A DNA stretch of 64,000 bases from Chitinophagales bacterium (GCA_020636645.1 JACJXO010000001.1:186001-250000); one strand, 5' to 3'. Positions 51,186-60,520 are shown, numbered from the stretch's first letter. Program-made: numbers and translations. Notes: a model not told the origin generated them from the letters alone.

Positions 51186-52637
51186 ATGAGTACCAACACC
51201 TATGAGATCAAAATGAACGAGTGGAACCATAAGGAAATGGATGCCACAGAACTGGGTATGATCACTGTTCGTCTCTGGTTTGACAAAGCCATAGAGCTGA
51301 TCATTTTCCGTCGCTCCCTGGTTGACGCCAGGGGTAGTGAGATACTCAACCATCACCTCTATGCCCAGCGTTTCCTGAATAAGCCGCTGACCATTGATGT
51401 GACCCTGTCCATTGCCCGTGAAATGGAAAAGCTGGACCTTGCTCCTGCCCGTATCGATCTGGGTCGCCTGGGATCTGAGTGGCTGGAAGAAAAAGACAAT
51501 TATGACAGCATCTCCTCTTTTCTGCAGGATAAGCTGAAAGATCTTATTGGTCAGGACAAGATCAACCTGCAGCCACGTGATGTGGTGCTGTATGGTTTCG
51601 GACGGATCGGTCGTATTGCCGCACGTATTCTGATCAATGAGACAGGAAAGGGCAGTCAGCTTCGTCTGCGTGCCATCGTTACCCGTTCCAACAGTGATGA
51701 AGACATCCTGAAAAGAGCTTCTCTGCTGAGAAAGGACAGCGTGCATGGTAAATTTCATGGTACCATTGTAGAAGACCTGGTCAACAAAGCGCTGATCATA
51801 AATGGTGTGACCGTTCACATGATCGCTGCCAATAAGCCGGAAGACATAGACTATACCGAGTATGGCATCAACGATGCGCTCATCATTGACAATACCGGGG
51901 TTGCACGCGATCGTGAAGGTCTGGGCAAGCACATGCTGAGCAAAGGCGCTTCCATGGTGCTGCTTACAGCTCCGGGAAAGGGTGATATCCCGAACATCGT
52001 ATTCGGTGTGAACCATGAAGAATACAATGCAGAGAATGAAAAGATCTTCTCTGCTGCCAGTTGTACCACCAATGCAGTAGTTCCTGTCATCCATGTGATG
52101 GAGAACACCTTCGGCATTGACCGGGGGCATATTGAAACTGTACACTCCTATACCAATGACCAGAACCTGCTGGACAACTACCACAAGAAATACCGACGTG
52201 GTCGTTCTGCTCCGCTGAACATGGTCATCACAGAAACCGGCGCCGCCAAAGCAGTGACCAAGGTGATTCCTTCCATGGATGGAAAACTGACAGGAAATGC
52301 CATCCGCGTTCCCACACCGAACGTCTCCATGGCCATTCTGAACCTCACTCTGAAGAACGGTGTAACGGTAGAAAGTGTCAATGAAGCACTGAAGGAAGCA
52401 TCCATTCACGGCAACCTGATCGAGCAGATAGACTACAGCCTGAGCCAGGAAATGGTGAGTACTGACTGTGTGGGCAACGGACATGCGGTGGTTGTAGATG
52501 CACCGGCCACCATTGTTTCTGCTGACGGAAAGAGTGTGGTACTCTATTGCTGGTATGACAATGAATTCGGGTACACCAAACAGGTGGTCAGGTTATCCAA
52601 ATACCTGAGTGGTGTTATTCGTCTGCGTTATTATTGA
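51186..52637 (+). CDS. gap: Glyceraldehyde-3-phosphate dehydrogenase, long Bacteroidota form
   Basis: A 483-residue GAPDH. About 125 residues precede the usual start: helices with MNEWNHKEM and SLVDARGSEIL, then VVLYGFGRIGR (NAD loop, 137-143). The catalytic Cys is C293 in SAASCTTNAVVP. HSYTNDQNLLD, GAAKAVTKVIP and YDNEFGYTKQV are normal. It converts glyceraldehyde 3-phosphate to 1,3-bisphosphoglycerate. The N-terminal extension is known from a long GAPDH class in Bacteroidota and some other bacteria; its role is unclear. The ATG at 51186 is used since the promoter lies just upstream. ffh follows after 23 bases. Confidence 0.95.
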   Translation: MSTNTYEIKMNEWNHKEMDATELGMITVRLWFDKAIELIIFRRSLVDARGSEILNHHLYAQRFLNKPLTIDVTLSIAREMEKLDLAPARIDLGRLGSEWLEEKDNYDSISSFLQDKLKDLIGQDKINLQPRDVVLYGFGRIGRIAARILINETGKGSQLRLRAIVTRSNSDEDILKRASLLRKDSVHGKFHGTIVEDLVNKALIINGVTVHMIAANKPEDIDYTEYGINDALIIDNTGVARDREGLGKHMLSKGASMVLLTAPGKGDIPNIVFGVNHEEYNAENEKIFSAASCTTNAVVPVIHVMENTFGIDRGHIETVHSYTNDQNLLDNYHKKYRRGRSAPLNMVITETGAAKAVTKVIPSMDGKLTGNAIRVPTPNVSMAILNLTLKNGVTVESVNEALKEASIHGNLIEQIDYSLSQEMVSTDCVGNGHAVVVDAPATIVSADGKSVVLYCWYDNEFGYTKQVVRLSKYLSGVIRLRYY

Positions 52638-52660
52638 TAGACCAATCCTGATCAAAGACC

Positions 52661-53998
52661 ATGTTTGAAAGTTTATCGAATCGTCTGGAATCTGCTTTTC
52701 AGTCGCTGAAAGGCCAGGGGCGCATCACCGAGATCAATATCGCCACTACGGTGAAAGAGATCAGGCGTGCCCTGGTGGATGCCGATGTCAACTATAAGAT
52801 AGCCAAGGAATTTACCGATACGGTGAAGGAAAAAGCACTGGGAGGTGATGTACTGAAATCTGTATCTCCCGGGCAGCTGATGGTCAAGATCGTGGAAGAC
52901 GAGCTGACCACCCTGATGGGTGGCACCTCTACCGATATCAACCTGAAAGGATCGCCGGCGGTCATTCTCATAGCGGGTCTGCAGGGTTCGGGTAAGACCA
53001 CTTTCAGCGCCAAGCTGGCCAGGTACATCAAATCGAAGAGCGGGCGTAACCCCATGCTGGTTGCCTGCGATGTGTATCGTCCGGCCGCCATCAACCAACT
53101 GCAGGTGTTGGGTGAACAGATCGGAGTTCAGGTGTATGCAGATACGGAGAACAAGAACCCGGTAGATATTGCTAAAAAGGCCATCAGCTTTGCCAAAGTG
53201 AATAACCACAATGTGGTGATCGTGGATACCGCCGGACGTCTGGCGGTAGATGAGGAGATGATGGATGAGATCACCCGGATCAAACAGGCTGTACAACCTG
53301 CAGAGACCCTTTTCGTGGTAGATTCCATGACCGGTCAGGATGCGGTCAACACTGCAAAGGCCTTCAATGACCGGCTTGATTTTGATGGTGTGGTGCTTAC
53401 CAAGCTGGACGGTGATACCCGTGGTGGTGCAGCACTGACCATCAAGTATGTGGTCAACAAGCCCATCAAGTTCATCAGTCAGGGCGAGAAGACAGATACC
53501 CTGGATGTGTTCCACCCCGATCGTATGGCCCGCCGCATCCTGGGCATGGGTGATATTGTTTCACTGGTGGAGAAAGCCCAGGAACAGTATGATGCAGAAC
53601 AGGCTGCCGAACTGCAACGCAAGATCCGCAAGAATAAATTTGACTTTGATGATTTCCTGAGTCAGATCGGACAGATCAAAAAAATGGGCAACATCAAAGA
53701 CCTGATGGGCATGATTCCCGGTGTTGGAAAACAACTCAAGGATCTGGACGTGGATGAAAAACAATTCAAGCGTCTGGAAGCCATGATCCAGAGCATGACC
53801 CCGGCAGAACGACAGGATCCTGATCTGCTCAACGGTGCCCGCAGAAAGCGAATTGCTGATGGCAGTGGTACTTCCATCCAGGATGTCAATCAGTTCATCA
53901 AGCAATTCGAAGAGATGCGCAAGATGATGAAGATGATGAACAAAATGGGAGGCGGTGCTAAAGCAGCCAAGGCTCTGGGTATGATGGGACGCCGCTAG
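52661..53998 (+). CDS. ffh: Signal recognition particle protein Ffh
   Basis: A 445-residue SRP54 homologue. An N-terminal helical bundle is followed by the G domain (GLQGSGKTTFSAKLARY, DTAGRL, TKLDGDTRGG) and the C-terminal M domain, which is Met-rich (FEEMRKMMKMMNKMGGGAK). It binds signal sequences of nascent membrane proteins and targets them with FtsY. It is co-transcribed with gap by position; the last four bases overlap the converging GT4 gene. Confidence 0.97.
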   Translation: MFESLSNRLESAFQSLKGQGRITEINIATTVKEIRRALVDADVNYKIAKEFTDTVKEKALGGDVLKSVSPGQLMVKIVEDELTTLMGGTSTDINLKGSPAVILIAGLQGSGKTTFSAKLARYIKSKSGRNPMLVACDVYRPAAINQLQVLGEQIGVQVYADTENKNPVDIAKKAISFAKVNNHNVVIVDTAGRLAVDEEMMDEITRIKQAVQPAETLFVVDSMTGQDAVNTAKAFNDRLDFDGVVLTKLDGDTRGGAALTIKYVVNKPIKFISQGEKTDTLDVFHPDRMARRILGMGDIVSLVEKAQEQYDAEQAAELQRKIRKNKFDFDDFLSQIGQIKKMGNIKDLMGMIPGVGKQLKDLDVDEKQFKRLEAMIQSMTPAERQDPDLLNGARRKRIADGSGTSIQDVNQFIKQFEEMRKMMKMMNKMGGGAKAAKALGMMGRR

Positions 53999-55080
53999 AT
54001 CAGCCTGCGGTAAGCATCCATAGCAGTTCCGGCCAGAACCTCCGGTGTAAATCTTTCCCGGTACGCTATTCCTTTCTGGATGCAGTTTGCTCTGAACTGA
54101 TCATCCTGAATCCTGAACATGGCATCTGCAAGTGCATCTGCATGTTCAGGGTCAAAGTACAAAGCTGCATTACCACCGGCTTCCGGAATGGAAGACCGAT
54201 CAGAAGCAAGAACAGCACAATTGCATACCAATGCCTCAGCCACAGGCATACCAAATCCTTCATACAAGGACGGGTAGATCAATGCTACGGCCTGATGATA
54301 TAAAGCACGGAGGCCCGCATTATCAGACGGGATAAAATGCACCCATTTTTCCAGTTTTCTTTGCGTGGTCAGGAGGCGCATAGCCGATGCATACTTTCCG
54401 GGGCCATGTACCGCAACTATCGGAATACGTTGGGATTCAGATTGACGGGACAAAGCCTCCAGTACGATCTCAAAATTCTTTCTTCGGTTGCCCAGTCCCA
54501 CAAACAGAAAAAACTCAGTGGGTAAATTTTCAGTGACGGCCGATGGCTCGGCTGGTTCGTAGAATATCTGTTCCACGCCGGGAAACAACACCACCATTCT
54601 TCCCGGATCTGCACCATAAAGTTGTTCGAGATCATTGGCCGTTGCCTGACTGGACGTAAAGATGACATCTGCATGCCTGATAGCAAACCTGGTCTTGTAG
54701 TGGTAGATGTTTCTGTCTATGATGCCATAGGCTTCAGGATACCGGCGAAAAATAACATCGTGTACACTCACCGCAGAACGACATTTTGCTGAACGCATGG
54801 TAAATGGCAGTTCATTGCTAAGTCCATGATAGATATCGGGCTGCTCTCTGGCAATTTGCCTGATGATGCTGAAACTGCGCCACAGGGCCGGTGTATTGGT
54901 GTCAGGATAGAGAATACGTGAAGATGCCGGCTTAAAAGGAACACGGCCATTTCGCGGAGTGAACAACAGATAATCGTTGTCCGGATAGTATTGCTCCAGT
55001 GAGTTGATCAGGTTACGACCGTAATTTCCCAGACCACTGGTATTGTGAAAGATACGTTTGGCGTCAAAAGCGATCCGCAT
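53995..55080 (-). CDS. GT4-family glycosyltransferase
   Basis: A 361-residue GT-B glycosyltransferase. It starts RIAFDAKRIFHNTSGLGNYGR, typical of mannosyltransferase-like GT4 enzymes, with the donor site FFLFVGLGNRRKNFEIVLEA and PSLYEGFGMPVAEALVC. Donor and acceptor unknown. It is a lone gene with a short promoter: TATCTTCG four bases before the ATG. Confidence 0.9.
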   Translation of the reverse strand: MRIAFDAKRIFHNTSGLGNYGRNLINSLEQYYPDNDYLLFTPRNGRVPFKPASSRILYPDTNTPALWRSFSIIRQIAREQPDIYHGLSNELPFTMRSAKCRSAVSVHDVIFRRYPEAYGIIDRNIYHYKTRFAIRHADVIFTSSQATANDLEQLYGADPGRMVVLFPGVEQIFYEPAEPSAVTENLPTEFFLFVGLGNRRKNFEIVLEALSRQSESQRIPIVAVHGPGKYASAMRLLTTQRKLEKWVHFIPSDNAGLRALYHQAVALIYPSLYEGFGMPVAEALVCNCAVLASDRSSIPEAGGNAALYFDPEHADALADAMFRIQDDQFRANCIQKGIAYRERFTPEVLAGTAMDAYRRLI

Positions 55081-55084
55081 GGAG

Positions 55085-55092
55085 CGAAGATA
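55085..55092 (-). promoter_or_regulatory. -7 variant TATCTTCG four bases from the GT4 ATG
   Basis: TAnnTTCG, then CTCC, then ATG at 55080, the same spacing as at 16935, 19008 and 23538. Confidence 0.5.
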
Positions 55093-55100
55093 GAGAGAAG

Positions 55101-55133
55101 AAAAAATGCGAAGCGGGACTTTTGTCCCGCTTC
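55101..55133 (-). terminator. Terminator of the lysyl oxidase gene
   Basis: A 10-bp stem GAAGCGGGAC/GTCCCGCTTC with a four-base loop is followed on the minus strand by GCA and six T, starting nine bases past the stop at 55142. Confidence 0.9.
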
Positions 55134-55141
55134 ATTGTTCA

Positions 55142-57535
55142 TTACTGAATGACCACTGTTCCCTGTAAACTTTCGGTTCCGTTGGTCAGCTGGTAGATAT
55201 AGACACCAGGCAGATATTCATTATTGCTGATATTAAAATGATCAGACTGAGTTTCTGTTTCACTGACCATCCTTCCTGAAAGATCCAGCATGCGCAGCTC
55301 AAAAGTATCATTATGAGGATTGCTGAATCGCATGACAGATACACCTGTTACCGGATGCGGCTGGATAGACACCTGCAGACCATAAGCAGCATGGGCATCT
55401 TCCAGACCGGTAAGGGTGAAACAACCATTATCTTTTGCTGTGATGATCTCGTGATAGGCTTCATTAACAGCATTGGTTATATAATCCAGGCAGATCGTTG
55501 TAGGATAGGTTGCCTGAAAATAGACCCTTGCCACAGGATTAGGTGTATAATTCTTTTCATAACCGATCTCATCATATCCGATACCGATGATCTCATCATT
55601 GCTGAATGCAAAACGGAAATCTGATGACATGATGGATTCAGCCATCGGCACCACCGAATCAATAGTGGTGATACCGAGTATCTTCAGCTGGAAGGCGAGA
55701 ATGTCGGCAGTAGTATTGACCGAATAGATGTCCAGGTATCCTTCACCCGGGTCTATCTCACCGATACTATACGTCACTGTATCGCCATATTCATTGAATC
55801 CGTAGGGCAGGTCACACAGCTCGATCACGTGGGTCACACCCAGATTCTCCCAGGCGCAGCCATTCACAAGCGTTGCATCATATACATCTATATCACTGTC
55901 ATTGTTGGCGTCGTTACAAGTGGCGGCCAGAATGGTGTTATCCAGGATCTCAGTGGTGTACTGCGTTACATCATCGCTGGTCTGGGTGCCATCCAGATCA
56001 AGATCTCCTATCCTTGCCGGCCCGTTGCAGATGCCGTTACAATCATAGGTAGCAGAACCAAATATCTCACCATAGCAGTCATAATAGGGTGTGCATCCTT
56101 CCACCCTGGTAACGGTGGGCTCGCCACCCGGCTCATCTCTTTCTATCAGGATACAAATGGAAGCCCAGTTGTTGGAGAGATCTGTTTCCACATGGCCGTC
56201 AATATCCGGATTATTCTCCCAGTTTATGCGGGCCACGAGGGTATATTGTCCGTCGGGTACATCCGTAAGGTCCACCCACTGGCAGCTGGTACCACGACCG
56301 TAAATATCATAGCACCCTGCGCTGATACCCATATTCCATCCGCCGTACTGGGGTGTACCATCAAAGCAACCCACATCCATGACCGCATAACCATTTTTAT
56401 GTCCGGATGGTATTTCATTGCCCAGCGAATCATATAACAGGTATTCACCATAGTCTGCATAATGCCAGTGATTGTGGCAATCGCTGTACACAAACCCGGG
56501 TGCCCCGTCAGTGGGAGACCCAAGGTGATAATCGACATCGCCAATGTTCTTGATCTTCACTCCGAACTTGAGCACATAACGAATTCCGGTGCCTGTTACA
56601 CAAGCTTCTTCAAAAGCACAGTCATCCCAGTCTGAATCATATGATTCCAGCGAAAAATCAGAAGTGAAGGAAGGATACCCGTCAAAATAAGTTGAATCAA
56701 GCACCAGGTCAGGACCGGCAGGGCAATCAGGAGAACCCGGATAGATACAGGTACCGTCATCAACTGTGGCCAGTGGTGAATAATTACAGGCGTATGGATC
56801 TGTACAACCGCTTGGCGGGCCTGCATACGTCAGGCTCCAGTTGATACTGGTTCCTTCGCAGGAGGATCCAAGATCTCCAACCCTGATATAATAGGTCTCT
56901 CCTTCCAGCAAAATGCCGGTGATCTCTGCCTGTTCGCCGCAGGCATCATCATTATAATAAACAGTTCCTTCTGCATATTCTGACAGTACCAGGCCATCAC
57001 AGTGGTCATAGACCCAGAGCTGTGTATTACAGGTATTATCCAGATCGCAGGTAGAGATGATATAGGTGCCGTACTCTGCTGGTGTAAACTCATACCAGGA
57101 GTTGGGTGCCGGTGCTGTATAGGTTCCTTCTGTCACTTCTATACTGGAAGAGCAGGCTGTACCCGGAGGGCAACCGATATCGATGGATGTTCCGTAGTCA
57201 TAATCGCCGGTAAAAAAAGCAACCAGTTCATTATCATAATAGAGTTCTACTCCATGAGGAGAATAGATACCATCGCCATAACTGTCATACAGGTGGAAGG
57301 TATAGCATTCTCCATCTACTACACATGTACTATCGCTGTTATAATCGCCGCTGGCAATGATCCCCCCATCGGCATCAGTAATATCCCAGCTGATCTCTCC
57401 GGGCCAGGAGTCCGGATCAATGAAAATATGAACCGGCACTTCTGAGGCACCGCAGGTCAAGGCGAGCGCAGGAGTGGTGCACCAGACACCTATCGCAAAT
57501 AGTGATAACAAGGCTATTCGGGCAGAGGAGTGCAT
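55142..57535 (-). CDS. Secreted bacterial lysyl oxidase with T9SS tail
   Basis: A 797-residue exported protein. A signal peptide (to about residue 26) is followed by two beta domains, a T9SS-linked repeat SGCTDPYACNYSP (242-254), and a lysyl oxidase domain at about 275-465. The copper talon is DCHNHWH (H354, H356, H358). K380 in SGHKNGY and Y412 in GCYDIYG stand where human LOX has K320 and Y355, which form the LTQ cofactor, and C408 to C418 keeps the human disulfide spacing. A dockerin-like part (about 510-560, GDLDLDGTQTSDD and DANNDSDIDVYD) and a type IX sorting domain (about 720-797) follow. It should oxidise lysine or amines outside the cell, perhaps crosslinking proteins. Activity is inferred. 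Confidence 0.88.
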   Translation of the reverse strand: MHSSARIALLSLFAIGVWCTTPALALTCGASEVPVHIFIDPDSWPGEISWDITDADGGIIASGDYNSDSTCVVDGECYTFHLYDSYGDGIYSPHGVELYYDNELVAFFTGDYDYGTSIDIGCPPGTACSSSIEVTEGTYTAPAPNSWYEFTPAEYGTYIISTCDLDNTCNTQLWVYDHCDGLVLSEYAEGTVYYNDDACGEQAEITGILLEGETYYIRVGDLGSSCEGTSINWSLTYAGPPSGCTDPYACNYSPLATVDDGTCIYPGSPDCPAGPDLVLDSTYFDGYPSFTSDFSLESYDSDWDDCAFEEACVTGTGIRYVLKFGVKIKNIGDVDYHLGSPTDGAPGFVYSDCHNHWHYADYGEYLLYDSLGNEIPSGHKNGYAVMDVGCFDGTPQYGGWNMGISAGCYDIYGRGTSCQWVDLTDVPDGQYTLVARINWENNPDIDGHVETDLSNNWASICILIERDEPGGEPTVTRVEGCTPYYDCYGEIFGSATYDCNGICNGPARIGDLDLDGTQTSDDVTQYTTEILDNTILAATCNDANNDSDIDVYDATLVNGCAWENLGVTHVIELCDLPYGFNEYGDTVTYSIGEIDPGEGYLDIYSVNTTADILAFQLKILGITTIDSVVPMAESIMSSDFRFAFSNDEIIGIGYDEIGYEKNYTPNPVARVYFQATYPTTICLDYITNAVNEAYHEIITAKDNGCFTLTGLEDAHAAYGLQVSIQPHPVTGVSVMRFSNPHNDTFELRMLDLSGRMVSETETQSDHFNISNNEYLPGVYIYQLTNGTESLQGTVVIQ

Positions 57536-57568
57536 ACAGGTAATTTTCCATGAAAATACGGAAAACCA

Positions 57569-57961
57569 TCAAAAAGCATGCAGAGCTTCGGCAACTGCCA
57601 ATATGGTTTTCGGGGCATTTCCCATGAAGATCCGGTTACCGATGATGAATACAGGTCTTTTGAGGAATGTATATTCCTGTAGCAGATACTTCTTATAATC
57701 TGCTTCGGTCAGGTCCATTTTATTCAAGCCCATACTTCGGTATTTCAAGGCCACTTTGCTGAACAGTGATTCATAAGGAGGCGAAGAATATTGCTGAGCA
57801 ACCAGTTCTGCCATCTCTTCGGCCTGTTTCCGGGTTACCGGCTCATATTTGATATCCTGCAGAACGAATGGAAACTGATCTACCTGCAGTTCTTTCATAA
57901 TGCGGGCACAGGTATCGCAGGTGGACAGGTAGTACAGATGCAATCGGGTTACAGCGGCCAT
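57569..57961 (-). CDS. Spx/ArsC-like thioredoxin-fold protein
   Basis: A 130-residue protein of the arsenate reductase-like group. LYYLSTCDTCARIM carries a CxxC, the middle helix bundle has TRKQAEEMAELV, and LKRPVFIIGNRIFMG matches the cis-Pro region. Classic ArsC has one active Cys and a downstream Arg triad; the CxxC and the weak Arg set suggest a thiol/redox role rather than arsenate reduction. It starts two bases after the histidine kinase stop, so the two are one operon. Confidence 0.8.
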   Translation of the reverse strand: MAAVTRLHLYYLSTCDTCARIMKELQVDQFPFVLQDIKYEPVTRKQAEEMAELVAQQYSSPPYESLFSKVALKYRSMGLNKMDLTEADYKKYLLQEYTFLKRPVFIIGNRIFMGNAPKTILAVAEALHAF

Positions 57962-57963
57962 TT

Positions 57964-59175
57964 CTATCTGCTCAGTTGGAAAATGAATGTAGTTCCTTCT
58001 TTATCTGCAGATTCTGCTCTGATCTGACCACCATGATTTTCAACGATCTTTTTGCATATGGACAACCCCAGACCGGTGCCTTTGTATTCACTTGCGGGGT
58101 GTAGCTTGGTAAAGAACTGAAAGATCTTGTCGTGAAAATCATCGGGAATACCGATACCATTATCACATACACTGAATTCATAGGTCTGGCCGGCATCTTC
58201 TACCTGCACCATGACCACAGGGTCATCATCTCCTCTGAATTTAATGGCATTATCCAGGAGGTTCTGGAAAAGACTGACCAGTTGTTGTTCATGCCCGTTG
58301 ATCTCGGGAAGGTCTTCGTACAGGATGATGGCATCGCTTTCTTCTACAGACATCTTGATATTATCCAGAGCCGTTTCCAGAACCTTGTTGCAGGAAACTT
58401 CAGTCATCTGGTCAGAGGTATGATCCAGTCTGGTATAGGTAAGCAGGTCCTTGACCAGATGGTGCATACGTTCTGCGGCATTCTTGGCAAACCCCAGATA
58501 CTCACGTCCTTCTGATTCCAGACCTGCACCATGGTTGCGCAGAAAGAGGGTAATGTAGTTGCTGATGGTTCGCAGAGGTTCCTGCAGATCATGTGATGCC
58601 CTGGAGGCAAACTGCTTCAATTCCTGATTAGATTCTTCCAGTTGGCGCAGTTTCAGTTCCATTTGCCCCATTTCTGGCATTGGTTCTGCGATGGAGTGCA
58701 GCAGTATATCGGTACCTCCAAGGGTACTGTAATGGCTTCTGACCGTACGCCAGAAAAGATCCATGGTCTTTGCACCCATCCTGGGTTTATTCCTGGAATA
58801 TGCCAGCACGCAGTAAGCTGTTCCGGGTGCAGGTAAGCCAATTCCAATATGACCGGTACTTAATGGATCATGGTATAACCAGGTACACGGATGCACATCA
58901 GATGTTGCCCATTCCTGAGATGGCCAGCTTCCGATGGCTACCTTGAATTCAAGTGGTACAGCAGATTGGCCGAATCTGTCTTCTGTGGCAAACAACTGTT
59001 TACGGATATACCTCTCCGGAGAGCCGATCTGCTGCAGCACAACCGCATAATCATATCCGAAAAAAGAAACCAGCTTTTGTAATACAATTGCCTGTAATGC
59101 GTCAGTATCCTGCTGGCGATAAATATCCAGCAGCAACTCTTGAAGCTGCTCCGTTGAGGGTTGGTTAATTCGCAT
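57964..59175 (-). CDS. Sensor histidine kinase with GAF-like input
   Basis: A 403-residue cytoplasmic kinase with no membrane segment. Residues about 1-160 look like a GAF-type sensor (FFGYDYAVVLQQ, GIGLPAPGTAYCVLAY). A coiled coil (MELKLRQLEESNQELKQF) leads into HisKA with H195 in SRASHDLQEPLRTIS and the ATPase domain (NLLDNAIKF, DNGIGIP, GTGLGLS). It resembles phytochrome-type kinases, but the sensor lacks the length and Cys of a bilin domain. No response regulator is adjacent; the Spx/ArsC-like gene follows. Confidence 0.87.
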   Translation of the reverse strand: MRINQPSTEQLQELLLDIYRQQDTDALQAIVLQKLVSFFGYDYAVVLQQIGSPERYIRKQLFATEDRFGQSAVPLEFKVAIGSWPSQEWATSDVHPCTWLYHDPLSTGHIGIGLPAPGTAYCVLAYSRNKPRMGAKTMDLFWRTVRSHYSTLGGTDILLHSIAEPMPEMGQMELKLRQLEESNQELKQFASRASHDLQEPLRTISNYITLFLRNHGAGLESEGREYLGFAKNAAERMHHLVKDLLTYTRLDHTSDQMTEVSCNKVLETALDNIKMSVEESDAIILYEDLPEINGHEQQLVSLFQNLLDNAIKFRGDDDPVVMVQVEDAGQTYEFSVCDNGIGIPDDFHDKIFQFFTKLHPASEYKGTGLGLSICKKIVENHGGQIRAESADKEGTTFIFQLSR

Positions 59176-59198
59176 GACAGGTTACAGCTAAAGTACAA

Positions 59199-59885
59199 TT
59201 ATTTGTCTGTTCTGTCCAAATCATACCAAACCAGCACTTCACCGGCATGCTTTCGGCGAAGATCAGGCACTTTGGTGTCAGGATGAGGCTTACCTACCGG
59301 AATCAGCAGAAAGGGAGACTCATTAGCCGGACGATCCAGGATCTGTTTCAGAAAATTCATAGGACTTGGCGTATGCGTGAGCGCCACCAGTCCTGCCTGA
59401 TGTATGGCTGCCAGCAAAAACCCTGTTGCTAACCCAACAGATTCAGAAACGTAATAATTGTTGTGTTTGTGTCCATCAGCATCTGTTTCATAATTGCGTT
59501 TAAAAACCACGATGAGTGCAGGAACTGTTTCCAGAAATTCCTTGTGCCAGTCAGTTCCAAATGGTTTCAGGTCATCAAGCCACTCCTGGGGCATGCGCTG
59601 TTCATATGATATTTTTTCTTCTTTTTCAGCTTCTATACGGATCTGTCTCTTCAACTTCTGATCCGTAACCACACAAAAGGTCCACGGCTGTTTGTTGGCA
59701 CCGGATGGTGCGGTTGATGCTGTCATGACTATGTTCTCCAATACTTCCTGCAAAACAGGTTCTGAAGAAAACATCCGCACACTTCTGCGTTTATTCATCC
59801 ATTCATAAAATTGTCTGCTTCTTTGCAGCATTTCCTGGTGTGTGTATGTGGGATGTTGATAGGATATAAAAGGAAGATCTTTCAT
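59199..59885 (-). CDS. Nitroreductase-family FMN oxidoreductase
   Basis: A 228-residue flavoprotein. RRSVRMFSSEPV (FMN phosphate), TAPSGANKQPW, SVGLATGFLLAAIHQAGL and the C-terminal PVGKPHPDTKVPDL are typical of the nitroreductase fold, near the iodotyrosine deiodinase-like branch. It would reduce quinones, nitro compounds or a specific halogenated or aromatic substrate with NAD(P)H. Substrate unknown. It is divergent from yigZ with only 17 bases between start codons. Confidence 0.88.
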   Translation of the reverse strand: MKDLPFISYQHPTYTHQEMLQRSRQFYEWMNKRRSVRMFSSEPVLQEVLENIVMTASTAPSGANKQPWTFCVVTDQKLKRQIRIEAEKEEKISYEQRMPQEWLDDLKPFGTDWHKEFLETVPALIVVFKRNYETDADGHKHNNYYVSESVGLATGFLLAAIHQAGLVALTHTPSPMNFLKQILDRPANESPFLLIPVGKPHPDTKVPDLRRKHAGEVLVWYDLDRTDK

Positions 59886-59890
59886 CGCAA

Positions 59891-59898
59891 TAACTTTA
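59891..59898 (+). promoter_or_regulatory. -7 variant TAACTTTA four bases from the yigZ GTG start
   Basis: TAnnTTTA, then AGCG, then GTG at 59903. Same four-base spacing as other candidate leaderless genes. Confidence 0.45.
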
Positions 59899-59902
59899 AG
59901 CG

Positions 59903-60520
59903 GTGAAAATACCCGAAAGCCTTCAAACGGTCAACGCTGCAGCAGAATCTGTATATCAGGAAAGATCCAGCAGGTTCATTGCACTGGTGCGTCCTTGCAG
60001 CGATGATGCCACGGCCAGACAGTTTCGCGATGCCTTGAAAAAAGAGCATCATAAAGCCGTGCATGTGGTGCTGGCCTATCGTATCGGGCACACACAAGCT
60101 GTTGAATATTCTACTGACGACGGAGAGCCTACCGGATCAGCAGGCAAACCAGTTCTGAATGAATTGCGCTCTCGTATGCTAAGCAATACTGCTGTTTGCG
60201 TAGTTCGTTATTACGGCGGCAAAAAGCTGGGTATTCCCGGACTGATCCAGGCCTACCGACAGGCTGCTTCTCAGGCGCTGGAACTGGCAGGTAGTCAAGA
60301 ACTGGTCCATCGTATGCGCATCAGGGTGCATGTTCCCGCTTCTGAACAACATCTGGTAGCCAACCTGATATCCGGAAGCACGGCAAGAATAGAAGACGCC
60401 GTGTATGCCGAAACCACTACTTTTATCGTTTCACTGGAACACAAGGATGAAACGGTTCTGCAAAAACTGGAGTCTCACTGGCAACTGGCTGTTGAACGCA
60501 TTGCTGATACAGACAATTAG
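59903..60520 (+). CDS. yigZ: YigZ/IMPACT-family protein
   Basis: A 205-residue protein with a GTG start. The N-terminal IMPACT domain (HKAVHVVLAYRIG, STDDGEPTGSAGKPVL, VVRYYGGKKLGIPGL) is followed by a DUF1949 ferredoxin-like domain (about 135-200). Related eukaryotic IMPACT proteins restrain Gcn2; the bacterial role is unknown. The last 74 bases are overlapped by the start of the metalloprotease gene in another frame. Confidence 0.92.
   Translation: MKIPESLQTVNAAAESVYQERSSRFIALVRPCSDDATARQFRDALKKEHHKAVHVVLAYRIGHTQAVEYSTDDGEPTGSAGKPVLNELRSRMLSNTAVCVVRYYGGKKLGIPGLIQAYRQAASQALELAGSQELVHRMRIRVHVPASEQHLVANLISGSTARIEDAVYAETTTFIVSLEHKDETVLQKLESHWQLAVERIADTDN

Noticed and set aside
51111..52484. 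Long open frame antisense to GAPDH (457 codons)
   Set aside because: It lies fully opposite a clear GAPDH gene; His/Val-rich shadow composition without recognisable domains is what codon bias on the true strand produces.
57569..57961. Arsenate reductase function for the ArsC-like protein
   Set aside because: It has a CxxC and lacks a convincing set of ArsC active-site arginines, and no other arsenic gene is nearby; named only as Spx/ArsC-like.
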